Counted from the first letter of the stretch, positions 48,602 to 59,065 are shown. The stretch: DNA of 64,000 nucleotides from an uncultured Nitrospiraceae bacterium (GCA_937138415.1 CAKZPA010000037.1:1-64000), one strand, 5' to 3'. The notes: generated from the letters alone by a model not told the origin. Numbers and translations: made by a program.

Positions 48602-50386
48602 ATGAAAAACATCCGAAATTTTTCGATCATAGCGCACATTGACCACGGCAAGTCCACGCTCGCCGACCGGCTCCTCGAATACACCGGCGCGCTGAGCGAG
48701 CGCGAAATGACCGACCAGGTGCTCGATTCCATGGACCTCGAGAGGGAACGTGGCATCACCATCAAAGCGCATGCCGTGCGGCTCACGTATGCGGCGGATG
48801 ACGGCGTGCTGTATGTCCTCAATCTGATCGACACGCCGGGGCACGTGGACTTTTCGTACGAGGTTTCCCGTAGCCTCGCATCGTGCGAAGGAGCGCTCCT
48901 CGTCGTCGACGCATCGCAGGGGGTCGAGGCGCAGACGCTCGCGAACGCGTACCACGCGCTCGAGCACCACCTCGAAATCATTCCGGTGATCAACAAGATC
49001 GATCTCCCCGCCGCCGATCCTCAAAAAACAGTGACGCAGATCGAAGAAACGATCGGGATAGACTGTTCCGAGGCGATCCTCGCGAGTGCGAAGGAGGGAA
49101 TCGGAACGAAAGAGATCCTCGAAGCCATCGTCAAAAGGATTCCGCCTCCTCGAGGGGATGACGGCGAGCCGCTGAAGGCTTTGATCTTCGATTCCTGGTT
49201 CGACAACTACCAGGGGGTCGTCGTCCTCGTGAGGGTCTTCGAGGGGAGAGTACGAGCTGGCATGCGCATACGCCTCACGGCGACGGGGAGCGTGTTCGAA
49301 GTATCCCAGGTCGGCGTGTTTCTCCCGAAGATCACGCAGGTTCCGGAACTGTCCGCCGGCGAAGTCGGGTACATCGTCGCGGGGATAAAACGGGTGACGG
49401 ACACGAAAATAGGCGACACCATTACGGATGCGGACAGGCCTACCGATGAACCGTGCCCCGGATACAAGGAAACGAAACCGCTCGTTTTCTGCGGTCTCTA
49501 CCCGACCCAGGCGCACCAGTACGAAAACCTCAGGGACGCCTTGAACAAGCTGAGGCTCAACGATTCTTCGTTCGTGTACGAACCGGAGACCTCTCTGGCG
49601 CTCGGGTTCGGTTTCCGGTGCGGTTTCCTCGGCCTCCTCCACATGGAGATCGTCAAGGAGCGCCTCGAGCGCGAGTTCGATCTCGCGCTCATCAGCACGG
49701 CGCCGACCGTCGTCTACCGTGTCACGCACACGAACGGCAGCGTCTCGTTCATTGACAATCCCGCCCTCCTGCCGGATCGCTACGAAACGATCGAGGAGCC
49801 GTTCGTCTCGGCGACGATCTTCCTGCCCGCGGAATTCATCGGGCCCATCCTCGACCTCTGTCAGGAAAAGAGAGGGGTGCAGACAACGTTCACCTATATC
49901 GGAAAAGACAGGGTGAGGATCGACTACGAACTTCCCCTGAACGAGATCCTCTGGGACTTCTACGACCGCTTGAAATCGCTTTCGAAAGGGTACGCTTCGA
50001 TGGATTACGACTTTCTCGGGTATCGGGAATCTCGCCTCGTCCGGCTCCATATTCTCCTCAACGGCGAGACGGTCGACGCCCTTTCGTCGATCGTCCACGC
50101 CGACCGCGCGTACCAAAAAGGCCGGGATCTGACGGAAAAACTGAGAGACATCATCCCCCGGCAGATGTTCGAAGTGGTCATACAGGCCGCGATCGGGAAC
50201 AAGATCATCGCGCGGGAGAGCGTGCGAGCCATCAGAAAAGACGTCCTCGCCAAATGTTACGGCGGGGACATCACGAGGAAGAGGAAACTCCTCGAGAAAC
50301 AGAAGGAAGGGAAAAAGAAGATGAAACAGTTCGGCCGGGTGGAACTTCCGCAGGAAGCTTTCCTGGCGGTGCTCAAGCTCAAATAA
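48602..50386 (+). CDS. lepA: Elongation factor 4 (LepA)
   Basis: [62 protein letters not shown]-terminal [40 protein letters not shown]. Confidence 0.97.
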   Translation: MKNIRNFSIIAHIDHGKSTLADRLLEYTGALSEREMTDQVLDSMDLERERGITIKAHAVRLTYAADDGVLYVLNLIDTPGHVDFSYEVSRSLASCEGALLVVDASQGVEAQTLANAYHALEHHLEIIPVINKIDLPAADPQKTVTQIEETIGIDCSEAILASAKEGIGTKEILEAIVKRIPPPRGDDGEPLKALIFDSWFDNYQGVVVLVRVFEGRVRAGMRIRLTATGSVFEVSQVGVFLPKITQVPELSAGEVGYIVAGIKRVTDTKIGDTITDADRPTDEPCPGYKETKPLVFCGLYPTQAHQYENLRDALNKLRLNDSSFVYEPETSLALGFGFRCGFLGLLHMEIVKERLEREFDLALISTAPTVVYRVTHTNGSVSFIDNPALLPDRYETIEEPFVSATIFLPAEFIGPILDLCQEKRGVQTTFTYIGKDRVRIDYELPLNEILWDFYDRLKSLSKGYASMDYDFLGYRESRLVRLHILLNGETVDALSSIVHADRAYQKGRDLTEKLRDIIPRQMFEVVIQAAIGNKIIARESVRAIRKDVLAKCYGGDITRKRKLLEKQKEGKKKMKQFGRVELPQEAFLAVLKLK

Positions 50387-50423
50387 TGTTCGCGGGATCC
50401 CTCCGCATGCGGAGATCCGCGTC

Positions 50424-51623
50424 ATGACGACGATACCGAGACAGATGCAACGATCGGGCGCGCAGCGTCGCGCCCGCGAATCCACGGCAGCCCGAATCAC
50501 CGGATCGTCCCGTGCCGTCTCCTCTCTCTACATCCATGTCCCCTTCTGCGTAAAGAAATGCAACTACTGCGACTTCTTTTCGGTGCCCTTCGACGAATCG
50601 ACCGCTTTCGCATACACGGACGCGCTCTGCAGGGAACTGAAGATGAAAGCGCACCTCGCGGGGAGCATCGAGACGGTGTACATCGGCGGGGGGACGCCCT
50701 CTCTCCTCCCCCATGCGTGTCTGAGCCGACTATTTCGGACTCTCCAGCGCTCCTATACGCTTTCGGAGACGGCGGAAGTGACAATCGAAACGAATCCCGG
50801 GACGATCAGCGGGGCGACGATCGACCTCCTCCTGTCGCGCGGCGTCAACAGGATCAGCGTTGGTGTCCAGTCTTTCGATGACGCTGAACTGAGGCTTCTC
50901 GGAAGGATCCATACGGCGGACGACGCCACGCGGACGCTCTCATTCCTGCGGAAGAGCGGTTTCAACACTATTTCCCTCGACCTGATGTTCGGCATACCGG
51001 GTCAGACACTGGACTCGTGGCGAACGAGTCTCGCACGATGCCTCGAATGTGCACCCACCCACCTTTCGTGCTACGAACTCACCCTCGAGGAGGGGACACC
51101 GTTCTGGAATTCCGTTCAAAAGCCTCCCGAAGACGCCATCGTCGACATGTATGTTCACGCCTGCGATTTTTGCGAACACTATGGGTACGGGCAGTACGAA
51201 ATATCCAATTTTGCGCTCAGCGGCCACCGCTGCGTGCACAACCTCAACTACTGGCGGCGCGGTGAGTACATCGGTGCCGGCGCGGGCGCTCACTCCTTCG
51301 TTGGCGATACCCGTTCGCGCAACGTCCGCGACATCCGCTCCTACATTCGGCATCTCGCGGAGGGCGTCGCTCCTGAAGTGGATTCGGCGATGTTGTCGCC
51401 CGTCGAATCCGCGCGCGAGTTTCTTTTCCTCGGTCTGAGGACGACGGACGGCATCCGCATTCGCGATGCGGATGCACTGGGGTTGGATCTTCTGCGGGCG
51501 GCCGAAGAACTGCGCGAAGGGGGCTTCCTCGAAATGAGGGGAACCGTTCTCCGGATGACGCGCCGGGGATTTGCCGTATCGACAGCGGTGCTCGTGCACC
51601 TGCTCCAGAATCTCGGACTCTAA
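50424..51623 (+). CDS. hemW: HemW-like radical SAM protein
   Basis: LYIHVPFCVKKCNYCDFFS, TVYIGGGTPSLL, VTIETNPGTI, RISVGVQSFDDAELRLLGR. Confidence 0.93.
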   Translation: MTTIPRQMQRSGAQRRARESTAARITGSSRAVSSLYIHVPFCVKKCNYCDFFSVPFDESTAFAYTDALCRELKMKAHLAGSIETVYIGGGTPSLLPHACLSRLFRTLQRSYTLSETAEVTIETNPGTISGATIDLLLSRGVNRISVGVQSFDDAELRLLGRIHTADDATRTLSFLRKSGFNTISLDLMFGIPGQTLDSWRTSLARCLECAPTHLSCYELTLEEGTPFWNSVQKPPEDAIVDMYVHACDFCEHYGYGQYEISNFALSGHRCVHNLNYWRRGEYIGAGAGAHSFVGDTRSRNVRDIRSYIRHLAEGVAPEVDSAMLSPVESAREFLFLGLRTTDGIRIRDADALGLDLLRAAEELREGGFLEMRGTVLRMTRRGFAVSTAVLVHLLQNLGL

Positions 51624-51653
51624 GAGAGGCGCCCTCCTCGCGGCGGCCTCGTA

Positions 51654-51682
51654 TTGACAAACCGTCACCGTTCACATAATAT
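51654..51682 (+). promoter_or_regulatory. Sigma70-type promoter upstream of the CBS-DUF47-PiT cluster
   Basis: TTGACA-N17-TAATAT. Confidence 0.65.
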
Positions 51683-51747
51683 CTCATCACATCAGAGCCA
51701 GGTGCGCGACCGATCGCTCGCGACAAAGCCGGGACAAGGAGGACGAC

Positions 51748-52152
51748 ATGAACGTAGTGGAGATAATGACCAAAAAACTGGAGACGATCGACGCCGATGC
51801 GCCGGTGTACGACGCGATAGAAAAAATGATCGACCGTCGAATCCGCTCGTTGCTCGTCATGCCGAAGGACGAGCGGGATGTGCACGGCGTGATTACCGTG
51901 CGGGATATCGTCAACAAAGTGATCGCGAAGGACCTCGACCTCAAGAAGACGAAAGTGGGGGACATTACGTCGAAACCGCTCGTCTGCGTGGATAAAGGGA
52001 TGGACGTCGAATACGCCATAAACCTGATGAGCAAGTTCAATATTACCCGTGTTTTCGTATGTGACGGGAAAGAGATCATCGGCATCATCGCCCTCCTCGA
52101 CGTCCTCTCTGCCGCACTCATCAAACGCGCGAAAGAGGGCCACCGTGCTTGA
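51748..52152 (+). CDS. CBS-domain-pair protein
   Basis: MNVVEIMTKKLETIDADAPVYDAIEKMIDRRIRSLLVM...GVITVRDIVNKVI...VTSKPLVCVDKGMDVEYAINLM-like pattern. Confidence 0.92.
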   Translation: MNVVEIMTKKLETIDADAPVYDAIEKMIDRRIRSLLVMPKDERDVHGVITVRDIVNKVIAKDLDLKKTKVGDITSKPLVCVDKGMDVEYAINLMSKFNITRVFVCDGKEIIGIIALLDVLSAALIKRAKEGHRA

Positions 52153-52777
52153 GCGAATCTTTTTCGGAGGGAAACGGGAACAGAAAGTCATAGAGGACAT
52201 AAGGAAACACCTCCAGATTCTCCACGCTTCTTCCGAGTGCCTGAAGACGGCGCTCATGGAGAGAGACAAGGAACGCCTCTATTGCATCGCCGATCTCGAG
52301 CGGGAGGCCGATAGCGTCCGGCGCGAGATCATCTCCATGATTTACGAGGGAGCGTTTCTCCCGTACCTCCGCTCAAATCTCGTGCGTTTCGTCGAGATCG
52401 TCGAGGAAGCGTTGGACCTCACGAAGGAAGCAGCATCCGACTTCGAACTCATGGAGTGGTCGCTCGACGAGGATATCAGGGATGAATGCCTCCTGATAGC
52501 GGATAAGAACGCGAAGATGAGCGAGATGCTCCTCATTGCCTTCGATGCCCTGTTCGGCAAGGACGATCTACGTGAGAAGACGCTCGCGATCAGAATTTAC
52601 GAAAAGCAGGTCGACGAAATAAAGGGTGACCTCCTGAAGAAACTGATGGACAAAGAGGTGAGAACTTTCTGGCACGGAAAGATGCTCTCCGACTTTGCCG
52701 ATTATCTCACGCGAATCAGCAACGTCATCGAGGATGCGAGCGATTACCTGGTCATCATCAATGTGAGTTTACGATAA
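52145..52777 (+). CDS. DUF47/PhoU-like phosphate transport regulator
   Basis: GTG start at 52145 overlapping the CBS stop (GTGCTTGA); MLERIFFGGKREQKVIEDIRKHLQIL...DLEREADSVRREIISMIYEGAFLPYLRSNLVRFVEIVEEALD. Confidence 0.87.
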   Translation: MLERIFFGGKREQKVIEDIRKHLQILHASSECLKTALMERDKERLYCIADLEREADSVRREIISMIYEGAFLPYLRSNLVRFVEIVEEALDLTKEAASDFELMEWSLDEDIRDECLLIADKNAKMSEMLLIAFDALFGKDDLREKTLAIRIYEKQVDEIKGDLLKKLMDKEVRTFWHGKMLSDFADYLTRISNVIEDASDYLVIINVSLR

Positions 52778-52811
52778 CGCCTCCGATGAACCCGCATCCT
52801 CGCGCCGCTCG

Positions 52812-53744
52812 ATGACGGAACTGATCCCTCTCGCTGGCTGTGCCCTCATCGCATTTGGAATCGGTTCGAACGACACGTCGAACGCCCTCGGCATCTGCAT
52901 AGGGTGCGGCATCATCCGCTTGCGGAAGGCGCTCGTCCTCTTCGGCTGTTTCGTCCTCCTCGGAATCCTCATGCAGGGACAGAAGGTCATGCAGACGGTC
53001 GGCAAGGATCTCGTGGAAGTGAACGTGCTCATCATGTCCGTCGGCTTGTCCGTATCGGCTGTCCTGATCATCTTCTCCAACTGGAAAAGACTCCCCGTGT
53101 CGACCCATCAGGTCATCATCGGCAGTCTCATCGGAGCAGGCGTGGCGGCGGATGCGACCGTATCGTTCGACTCACTCCTCAAAATCGGCGCATCGTGGTG
53201 CATCTCACCGTTCATCGCTTTCCTCGCCTCCCTCTCGCTCTACCGCGCGATGGAAAAGTCCCTCTCGAAGCTCTCCCTGTTCGGCATCGAACGGGTGTTA
53301 CGGTGGCTGCTCCTCCTCAGCGGCGTCCTTATCGCGTACAACACGGGGGCGAATGAACTCGCAACGATCGTGGGCCCCGCCGTTCACTCGGGACTGATCG
53401 GACGCACGCCGGCATCACTCGCCGGCTCGCTGCTCGTGTTCGTGGGCGCCTTCCTCCTCAGCACGCGCGTCATCGAGACAATCGGGAAGGGCATTACCAC
53501 CCTCGATCCCTACTCCGGATTCGCGGCGCAGTTCGGCGCAGGGATATGCGTGCTCTTCTTCACGTCGATCGGCATGCCCGTTTCGACCACGTACTGCATT
53601 GTCGGCAGCATCAGCGGCGTCGGGGTCTCGAAGGGAATGAAGACCGTACGGGTAGACCTCATCAAGACAATCGCCACCTTCTGGTTCCTCGCACCGGCTC
53701 TCGCATTTCTCTTCAGTTTTTCGATCATGAAAGGCATCGTGTGA
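52812..53744 (+). CDS. PiT-family inorganic phosphate transporter
   Basis: AFGIGSNDTSNALG, RLPVSTHQVIIGSLIGAGVA, YNTGANELATIVGPAV, IGMPVSTTYCIVGSISGVG. Confidence 0.92.
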   Translation: MTELIPLAGCALIAFGIGSNDTSNALGICIGCGIIRLRKALVLFGCFVLLGILMQGQKVMQTVGKDLVEVNVLIMSVGLSVSAVLIIFSNWKRLPVSTHQVIIGSLIGAGVAADATVSFDSLLKIGASWCISPFIAFLASLSLYRAMEKSLSKLSLFGIERVLRWLLLLSGVLIAYNTGANELATIVGPAVHSGLIGRTPASLAGSLLVFVGAFLLSTRVIETIGKGITTLDPYSGFAAQFGAGICVLFFTSIGMPVSTTYCIVGSISGVGVSKGMKTVRVDLIKTIATFWFLAPALAFLFSFSIMKGIV

Positions 53745-53778
53745 ATCGTGCGCGCGGGGATCGCGTCCCTCCACGCAC

Positions 53779-54351
53779 TTATCCGTATAACTTCTCCATC
53801 ACCCACGCCATATTCTCGCCGAGGTCCCTCAAGGTTCCCACTCCCTCCGAATCCTTGAGCACGTCACCGGGATCGAGGCCCACACCGAGGTTCCAGTACG
53901 AGGAACCAGGCACGATCATGTGGTTGATGCCGAAGAAATAGTTAATGCTCGAATAGACATGGGTTCCGCCCGCCCTCCGCACCGCGATGACCGCGGCGCC
54001 GACCTTTCTCCTGAGCAGGTGTCCGTTCGCGATTGCGACGAGACCGGCGCGGTCGATGAGCGCTTTCACTTCCGGGGTTACGTTCGCAAAGTACGTCGGA
54101 GATCCGATAACGATGCCCTCTGCGGCGACCATGCGCTCCATGAGCAAATTGAAACCGTCCTTCTGGACACACTTCCCGTTCTTTTTCTCGAAGCACTTGT
54201 AACACGCCCTGCAGGGCCTGATATCCGAACCTCCGAGCTGGATGAACTCCGTCTCGATGCCCTCGCGCGCGAGCACATCGAGCACGATCCGGATACAGTG
54301 GTACGTATTCCCTTTCTTTCGCGGACTCCCGTTGAACGCAACGACTCTCAT
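53779..54351 (-). CDS. NADPH-dependent FMN reductase / flavodoxin-like protein
   Basis: MRVVAFNGSPRKKGNTYHCIRIVLDVLAREGIETEFIQLGG, CRACYKCFEKKNGKCVQKD, IVIGSPTYFANVTPEVKALIDRAG. Confidence 0.93.
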   Translation of the reverse strand: MRVVAFNGSPRKKGNTYHCIRIVLDVLAREGIETEFIQLGGSDIRPCRACYKCFEKKNGKCVQKDGFNLLMERMVAAEGIVIGSPTYFANVTPEVKALIDRAGLVAIANGHLLRRKVGAAVIAVRRAGGTHVYSSINYFFGINHMIVPGSSYWNLGVGLDPGDVLKDSEGVGTLRDLGENMAWVMEKLYG

Positions 54352-54436
54352 TGTTCCCTCCTCTGGAGCGGCTGGCGAATATTTTCTCGCTCTGTTTCAC
54401 GTATTATAATCTCATCGTGTTCACCCCGGCGAATCC

Positions 54437-55255
54437 ATGACGTCGAAACCGAGCTCACGTGGAATCCCACGCGCAGTGGTGACGAGGAGCGCATGTCTTC
54501 TCGCCGCTCTCTGCGCGCTTTTACCTTTTCTCTGCGCGAGCGCCGCATGGGCATTCCCCTCCAAAGACCAAAACTGCTCGAAGTGCTACTCGCTCACGAA
54601 GGAAGAGGCCCTCGCGATTCTCAAAGCCTTCACCGCCAAGGTCACGATCCTCTCGGTCTCCCGGAGCAAGGCGTCGTATCTCTGGGAAGTCTCGTACGAA
54701 TCGGATGGGAAGAAAGGCCTCGTCTATCTCGACCTCCCCAAAAAGTATCTCCTCTTCGGCACGCTTTTCGGGATACAGAACAGAGAGAATCTCACCCAGG
54801 CGCGGTTCTCCGAACTCAACACGGTGAACGTCTCCCGGATCCCTTTGGGCGATGCGCTCATCGTCGGCGACCGGAAGGCGAAAAAGAAGATCATCGTCTT
54901 TACGGATCCTGACTGCCCCTTCTGCGCAAAACTCCATGCGGAGATGAAGAGCGTCGTCGCCGCGAGAAAAGACATCGCGTTCTATGTCAAGCTCTACCCG
55001 CTCACAATGCACCCGGGCGCTTATGAAAAAGCGAAGGCGATCGTGTGCGCACGATCGCTCGACCTTCTCGACGACGCCTTCGCGAAGAAACCGTTGCCTC
55101 AGGCGAGGTGTGCGACGAAGGTCATCGATGAAACGATCGCACTCGCCGAAAAGATGGGAATTACCGGCACCCCTGCATTGGTCACGCAGGACGGCAGGGT
55201 TCTGCTCGGCTTTCACGATGCACAATCACTCATGACGATCATAGACAAAAAGTAG
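54437..55255 (+). CDS. DsbC/DsbG-like thiol:disulfide interchange protein
   Basis: Signal peptide; IIVFTDPDCPFCAKLHAEMKSVVAARKDIAFYVKLYPLTMHPGAYEKAKAIVCARS; cis-Pro GITGTPALVTQDGRVL. Confidence 0.9.
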   Translation: MTSKPSSRGIPRAVVTRSACLLAALCALLPFLCASAAWAFPSKDQNCSKCYSLTKEEALAILKAFTAKVTILSVSRSKASYLWEVSYESDGKKGLVYLDLPKKYLLFGTLFGIQNRENLTQARFSELNTVNVSRIPLGDALIVGDRKAKKKIIVFTDPDCPFCAKLHAEMKSVVAARKDIAFYVKLYPLTMHPGAYEKAKAIVCARSLDLLDDAFAKKPLPQARCATKVIDETIALAEKMGITGTPALVTQDGRVLLGFHDAQSLMTIIDKK

Positions 55256-55303
55256 TAGAATAAAGATGCGACGCACGAGACGCTGAACGGAGAGAGACGA
55301 TTT

Positions 55304-55399
55304 ATGAAAGAATGGGATGTGGTTGCCGGACTCGGCTTTATCGCACTTTGGCTCATCCTCGTCTTCATTGTCTTCCCGAAGCTGGGCATTCGAACATGA
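55304..55399 (+). CDS. Putative 31-aa single-pass membrane microprotein
   Basis: ATG...TGA: MKEWDVVAGLGFIALWLILVFIVFPKLGIRT*, one hydrophobic helix, 48 nt after the DsbC-like stop; below the ORF-track size cut-off. Confidence 0.6.
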   Translation: MKEWDVVAGLGFIALWLILVFIVFPKLGIRT

Positions 55400-55514
55400 C
55401 GGCCCACGGGAAACAAGGATTCGGGAAATCCGGACAAAAAGTGCTGATGCTGTTCTCGGCGCGTCTCCATGAGAGGACTATTTCACCCCGAGGTTCCTCT
55501 CCGTCAGTCTGATC

Positions 55515-57170
55515 GTGACCGGCACGATTCGTTCTCTTCGCGTATTCATCGGTTTGCTCTGGTCGCGCCGCAGAAAGTACTCCCACGTTCTTGTGAGTCT
55601 CTCCGGAGCGCTCGCCATCCTCTCCTGTGCTGCATGCACGCGCGAACCACGCATCAAAACCCCTGAAGCGATAACCGTCGGATTCCTCGCCGATGCGAAG
55701 CGCCTGATCCCCCTCCTCGCGTCTGACAGCGCATCAGGGGAAATCTCCGGCTGGATTTACAACGGCCTTACGAAATACGATAAGGACATCAAGATTACCG
55801 GCGACCTCGCCGAGTCGTGGGAGATTTCATCCGACGGCCTCGAGATTACCTTCCATCTGAGGAGGGGCGTGATGTGGCACGACGGCGTCGAGTTGACGGC
55901 GGACGACGTCGTCTTCACGTACGAGACGGTGATAAACCCGCGTATCCCGACACCGTATAGCAGCACCTTCGGACCCGTGAAGACTGTCGAAGCACTGGAC
56001 AAGTACACCGTCAGGGTAACCTATCACGAGCCATTCGCACCCGCACTCGAGTCATGGGGGATGGGAATTATACCTAAACATATACTTGAAGATAAGGATT
56101 TAACTAATGAGTATTACAGTCGTAATCCAATCGGTACCGGTCCGTACAAGCTTCGCGAGTGGACGACCGGCCAGAAGATCGTCCTCGAACGGAACGGGGC
56201 ATACTTCGAGGGGGTTCCCGGCATCGAGAGGTTCATCGCCCGCATCATCCCGGACACGGCAACGATGTTTCTTGAGCTGAAGTTCGGGGGGATCGATTTC
56301 ATGGGGCTTACGCCCCCTCAATACAAGCTCCAGGCCGGGAAAGAACTCTTCAACAAATACTTTCAGAAGTTCAGGTATCCATCTTTCGGATATACCTATT
56401 TGGGATATAACCTCCTTGATCCAAGGTTCAGGGACCGGAGAGTCAGACGCGCCATATCCCACGCGATCAATAAACAGGACATCATAGCGGGCGTTCTGCT
56501 CGGCTATGGGACCCCGTGCACCGGACCCTTCCCGCCCGAGTCGTGGGCTTACAATCCGGATGTCAAGGATCCAGTGTATGACCCCGACCTCGCCGTGAAA
56601 CTCCTCGGCAAGGCGGGTTGGACCAGGGGGCCAAGCGGCAGACTCGAAAAAGACGGCATCCCTTTCGAATTCACCGTCATCACGAATCAGGGCAATGAAG
56701 CGCGTCTCAAGGCCGCGCAGATTATCAGGGAACATCTCAGGAAGATCGGCATCACGATGAGGATCAAAGTTCTCGAGTGGCAGGCGATGCTCCATGAATT
56801 CATAGACAAGAAACGTTTTGAAGCGGTCATCATGGGCTGGGGGTTATCGCGGGATCCGGACATGTACGACATATGGCACTCCTCGAAGACGAAAGAGGGC
56901 GAGTTCAACTTTATTTCCTATAAGAACGAGGAGGTGGATCGTCTGCTGCTCGAGGGGCGGCGCACCTTCGATCTCGAAAAAAGGAGAGGCATCTACCACA
57001 GGATCCATGAACTGCTCGCAGACGACCAGCCGTACACGTTCCTGTACGTGCCGGATGCGTTGCCGGTTATCCACAAAAGATTCAAGGGAGTAGAGAAAGC
57101 CCCGATCGGGATATGGCACAATTTCATCCGCTGGACCGTTCCGAAAAACAGAATGGAGTGGTATAACTGA
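55515..57170 (+). CDS. Dipeptide/oligopeptide-type ABC substrate-binding lipoprotein
   Basis: Lipobox-like SCAAC; LAESWEISSDGLEITFHLRRGVMWHDGVELTADDVVFTYE; GTGPYKLREWTTGQKIVLERN; RRAISHAINKQDIIAGVLLGYG. Confidence 0.9.
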   Translation: MTGTIRSLRVFIGLLWSRRRKYSHVLVSLSGALAILSCAACTREPRIKTPEAITVGFLADAKRLIPLLASDSASGEISGWIYNGLTKYDKDIKITGDLAESWEISSDGLEITFHLRRGVMWHDGVELTADDVVFTYETVINPRIPTPYSSTFGPVKTVEALDKYTVRVTYHEPFAPALESWGMGIIPKHILEDKDLTNEYYSRNPIGTGPYKLREWTTGQKIVLERNGAYFEGVPGIERFIARIIPDTATMFLELKFGGIDFMGLTPPQYKLQAGKELFNKYFQKFRYPSFGYTYLGYNLLDPRFRDRRVRRAISHAINKQDIIAGVLLGYGTPCTGPFPPESWAYNPDVKDPVYDPDLAVKLLGKAGWTRGPSGRLEKDGIPFEFTVITNQGNEARLKAAQIIREHLRKIGITMRIKVLEWQAMLHEFIDKKRFEAVIMGWGLSRDPDMYDIWHSSKTKEGEFNFISYKNEEVDRLLLEGRRTFDLEKRRGIYHRIHELLADDQPYTFLYVPDALPVIHKRFKGVEKAPIGIWHNFIRWTVPKNRMEWYN

Positions 57171-58145
57171 ATGCCCATTATCCAGGTTGAACGACTGACC
57201 AAAACATTCGGTACGCTTGTCGCCGTGAACGATATATCCTTCGATGTCGAGGAAGGCATGATATTCGGCTTCCTGGGTCCGAACGGCGCAGGCAAGACGA
57301 CGACGATCAGCATCCTCTGCACCCTCCTCTCCCCGACATCCGGAAGAACTCTCATCGCCGGTTTCGACTGCATGAGGGAGCCGGCCAAAGTGCGGAAATC
57401 CATCGGGATCGTCTTTCAGGACACGACGCTCGACAAAGACCTCACGGCTTACGAAAACCTCGTCTTCCACGCGTATCTCTACAGTCTCCCGAAGGCGGAA
57501 CGGAGAGAACGCGTCGATGCGGTGCTGAGATTTGTTGATCTGTACGATCGCAAGGACGACCTCGTCAGGAAGTTTTCAGGCGGCATGAAACGACGACTCG
57601 AGGTCGCGCGGGGGCTGCTTCATAGACCACGGGTGCTCTTTCTTGACGAACCGACCCTCGGCCTCGATCCGCAGAGCAGGTCCAATCTCTGGGAATTCAT
57701 CACAGAGCTGCCGAAGAAGCACAATGTCACCATTTTTATGACGACGCACTATATGGAAGAGGCGGAGGTCTGCGACAGGATCGCGATTATCGACCACGGT
57801 AAAATCATCGCAATGGATTCACCGGAGGAACTCAAAAAGATGGTCGGTGGGGACGTCGTGTCGATCACCACGACGGATAACGCTCGTGCCCGGCACGACA
57901 TAGAACATCTGTTTCGCATGAACGTCGCGGAAAAAGAAAATGCGTTGTACGTGACGTGCAGCCGGGGAGACACGTGCATCCCCGAACTGATCCGCACACT
58001 CGGCGAACGGGTGCTTTCTGTCAGAATACAGAGACCGACGCTCAACGACGTGTTTCTCAAACTGACCGGCAAAACGATACGGGACGAAGAGGTATCGGGA
58101 AACGATTCGATCCGTGCATCGATCCGCGCACACAGGAGAAGATGA
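57171..58145 (+). CDS. ABC-2 type transporter ATPase
   Basis: FLGPNGAGKTTTISILCTLLSPTSG, KFSGGMKRRLEVARGLLHRPRVLFLDEPTLGLDPQSR. Confidence 0.95.
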   Translation: MPIIQVERLTKTFGTLVAVNDISFDVEEGMIFGFLGPNGAGKTTTISILCTLLSPTSGRTLIAGFDCMREPAKVRKSIGIVFQDTTLDKDLTAYENLVFHAYLYSLPKAERRERVDAVLRFVDLYDRKDDLVRKFSGGMKRRLEVARGLLHRPRVLFLDEPTLGLDPQSRSNLWEFITELPKKHNVTIFMTTHYMEEAEVCDRIAIIDHGKIIAMDSPEELKKMVGGDVVSITTTDNARARHDIEHLFRMNVAEKENALYVTCSRGDTCIPELIRTLGERVLSVRIQRPTLNDVFLKLTGKTIRDEEVSGNDSIRASIRAHRRR

Positions 58146-58259
58146 CGAGGAAAGGAGCCATGGTTCAATGGATCCGGAGGGACGGGCATTTCGCCACTGC
58201 GAACATCGCGGCACTCCGATCCTCGAATCATCCGAACCCCTGACCCCTGGTTGACGCAT

Positions 58260-59024
58260 ATGGAACTGAACGCTATTTACGTCATCGTCGCACGTGAAAT
58301 CAAGAAGTTCATTCGCGAGAAGAGCCGCCTCATCTCTGCGCTCGCGCGACCGCTCCTCTGGCTTTTCATCGTCGGCGCAGGCATCTCGAGGCTCGTTCCG
58401 CTCGAGGCGGGCGTTCCGTACACGCAATTCATTTACCCAGGTATTATCGGCATGACGATCCTCTTCAGCTCGATCCTCTCGTCCATCTCGATCATCTGGG
58501 ATAAGGAGTTCGGTTTCTTGAAGGAGATCCTCGTGGCACCGGTTTCGCGCTTTTCGATCGTCGTGGGGAAGGCCCTCAGCGGCACGATCGTCTCAACGAT
58601 CCAGGCGAGCCTGATCCTGGCGCTCTTCCCCTTCCTCGGGTTTCAATTGACCGTGCTCCAGATTCTCGCCGTCCTCTGCATCTGCGCATCGCTGTCCTTC
58701 TGCCTGTCGGCCTTCGGTATCGTGCTCGCGACGTTCTACGACAACTATGAGAGCTTCAGCGTGATCATGAACTTCATCATCATGCCGATGTTCTTTCTCT
58801 CAGGCGCCATGTATCCCGTGAAACTCCTCCCGGACATCCTGAAGATCGTCACGAAGCTCAATCCGCTCACGTACGGTATCGACGCCCTCAAACACGTCAT
58901 TTTCCCGCAGGGCATCGGAACGATGGGCCCCGACTTTTCCGTCCTCACGAATATCGCCGTTATCGCGCTCGCTTCGCTCGCGTTCGTCCTCATCGCGGGG
59001 AAAGCGTTCGAGAGGAAGCAGTAA
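58260..59024 (+). CDS. ABC-2 type transporter permease
   Basis: Six hydrophobic segments; WDKEFGFLKEILVAPVSRFSIVVGKALSGTIVSTIQA; MFFLSGAMYPVKLLPDILKIVTKLNPLTYGIDALK. Confidence 0.93.
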   Translation: MELNAIYVIVAREIKKFIREKSRLISALARPLLWLFIVGAGISRLVPLEAGVPYTQFIYPGIIGMTILFSSILSSISIIWDKEFGFLKEILVAPVSRFSIVVGKALSGTIVSTIQASLILALFPFLGFQLTVLQILAVLCICASLSFCLSAFGIVLATFYDNYESFSVIMNFIIMPMFFLSGAMYPVKLLPDILKIVTKLNPLTYGIDALKHVIFPQGIGTMGPDFSVLTNIAVIALASLAFVLIAGKAFERKQ

Positions 59025-59065
59025 CCGATGGATCCTTCCCATCCGAACGCGGAGATGATAGACTA

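Noticed and set aside
48596-50500. 634-aa minus-strand ORF
   Set aside because: Antisense to lepA; no recognisable domains.
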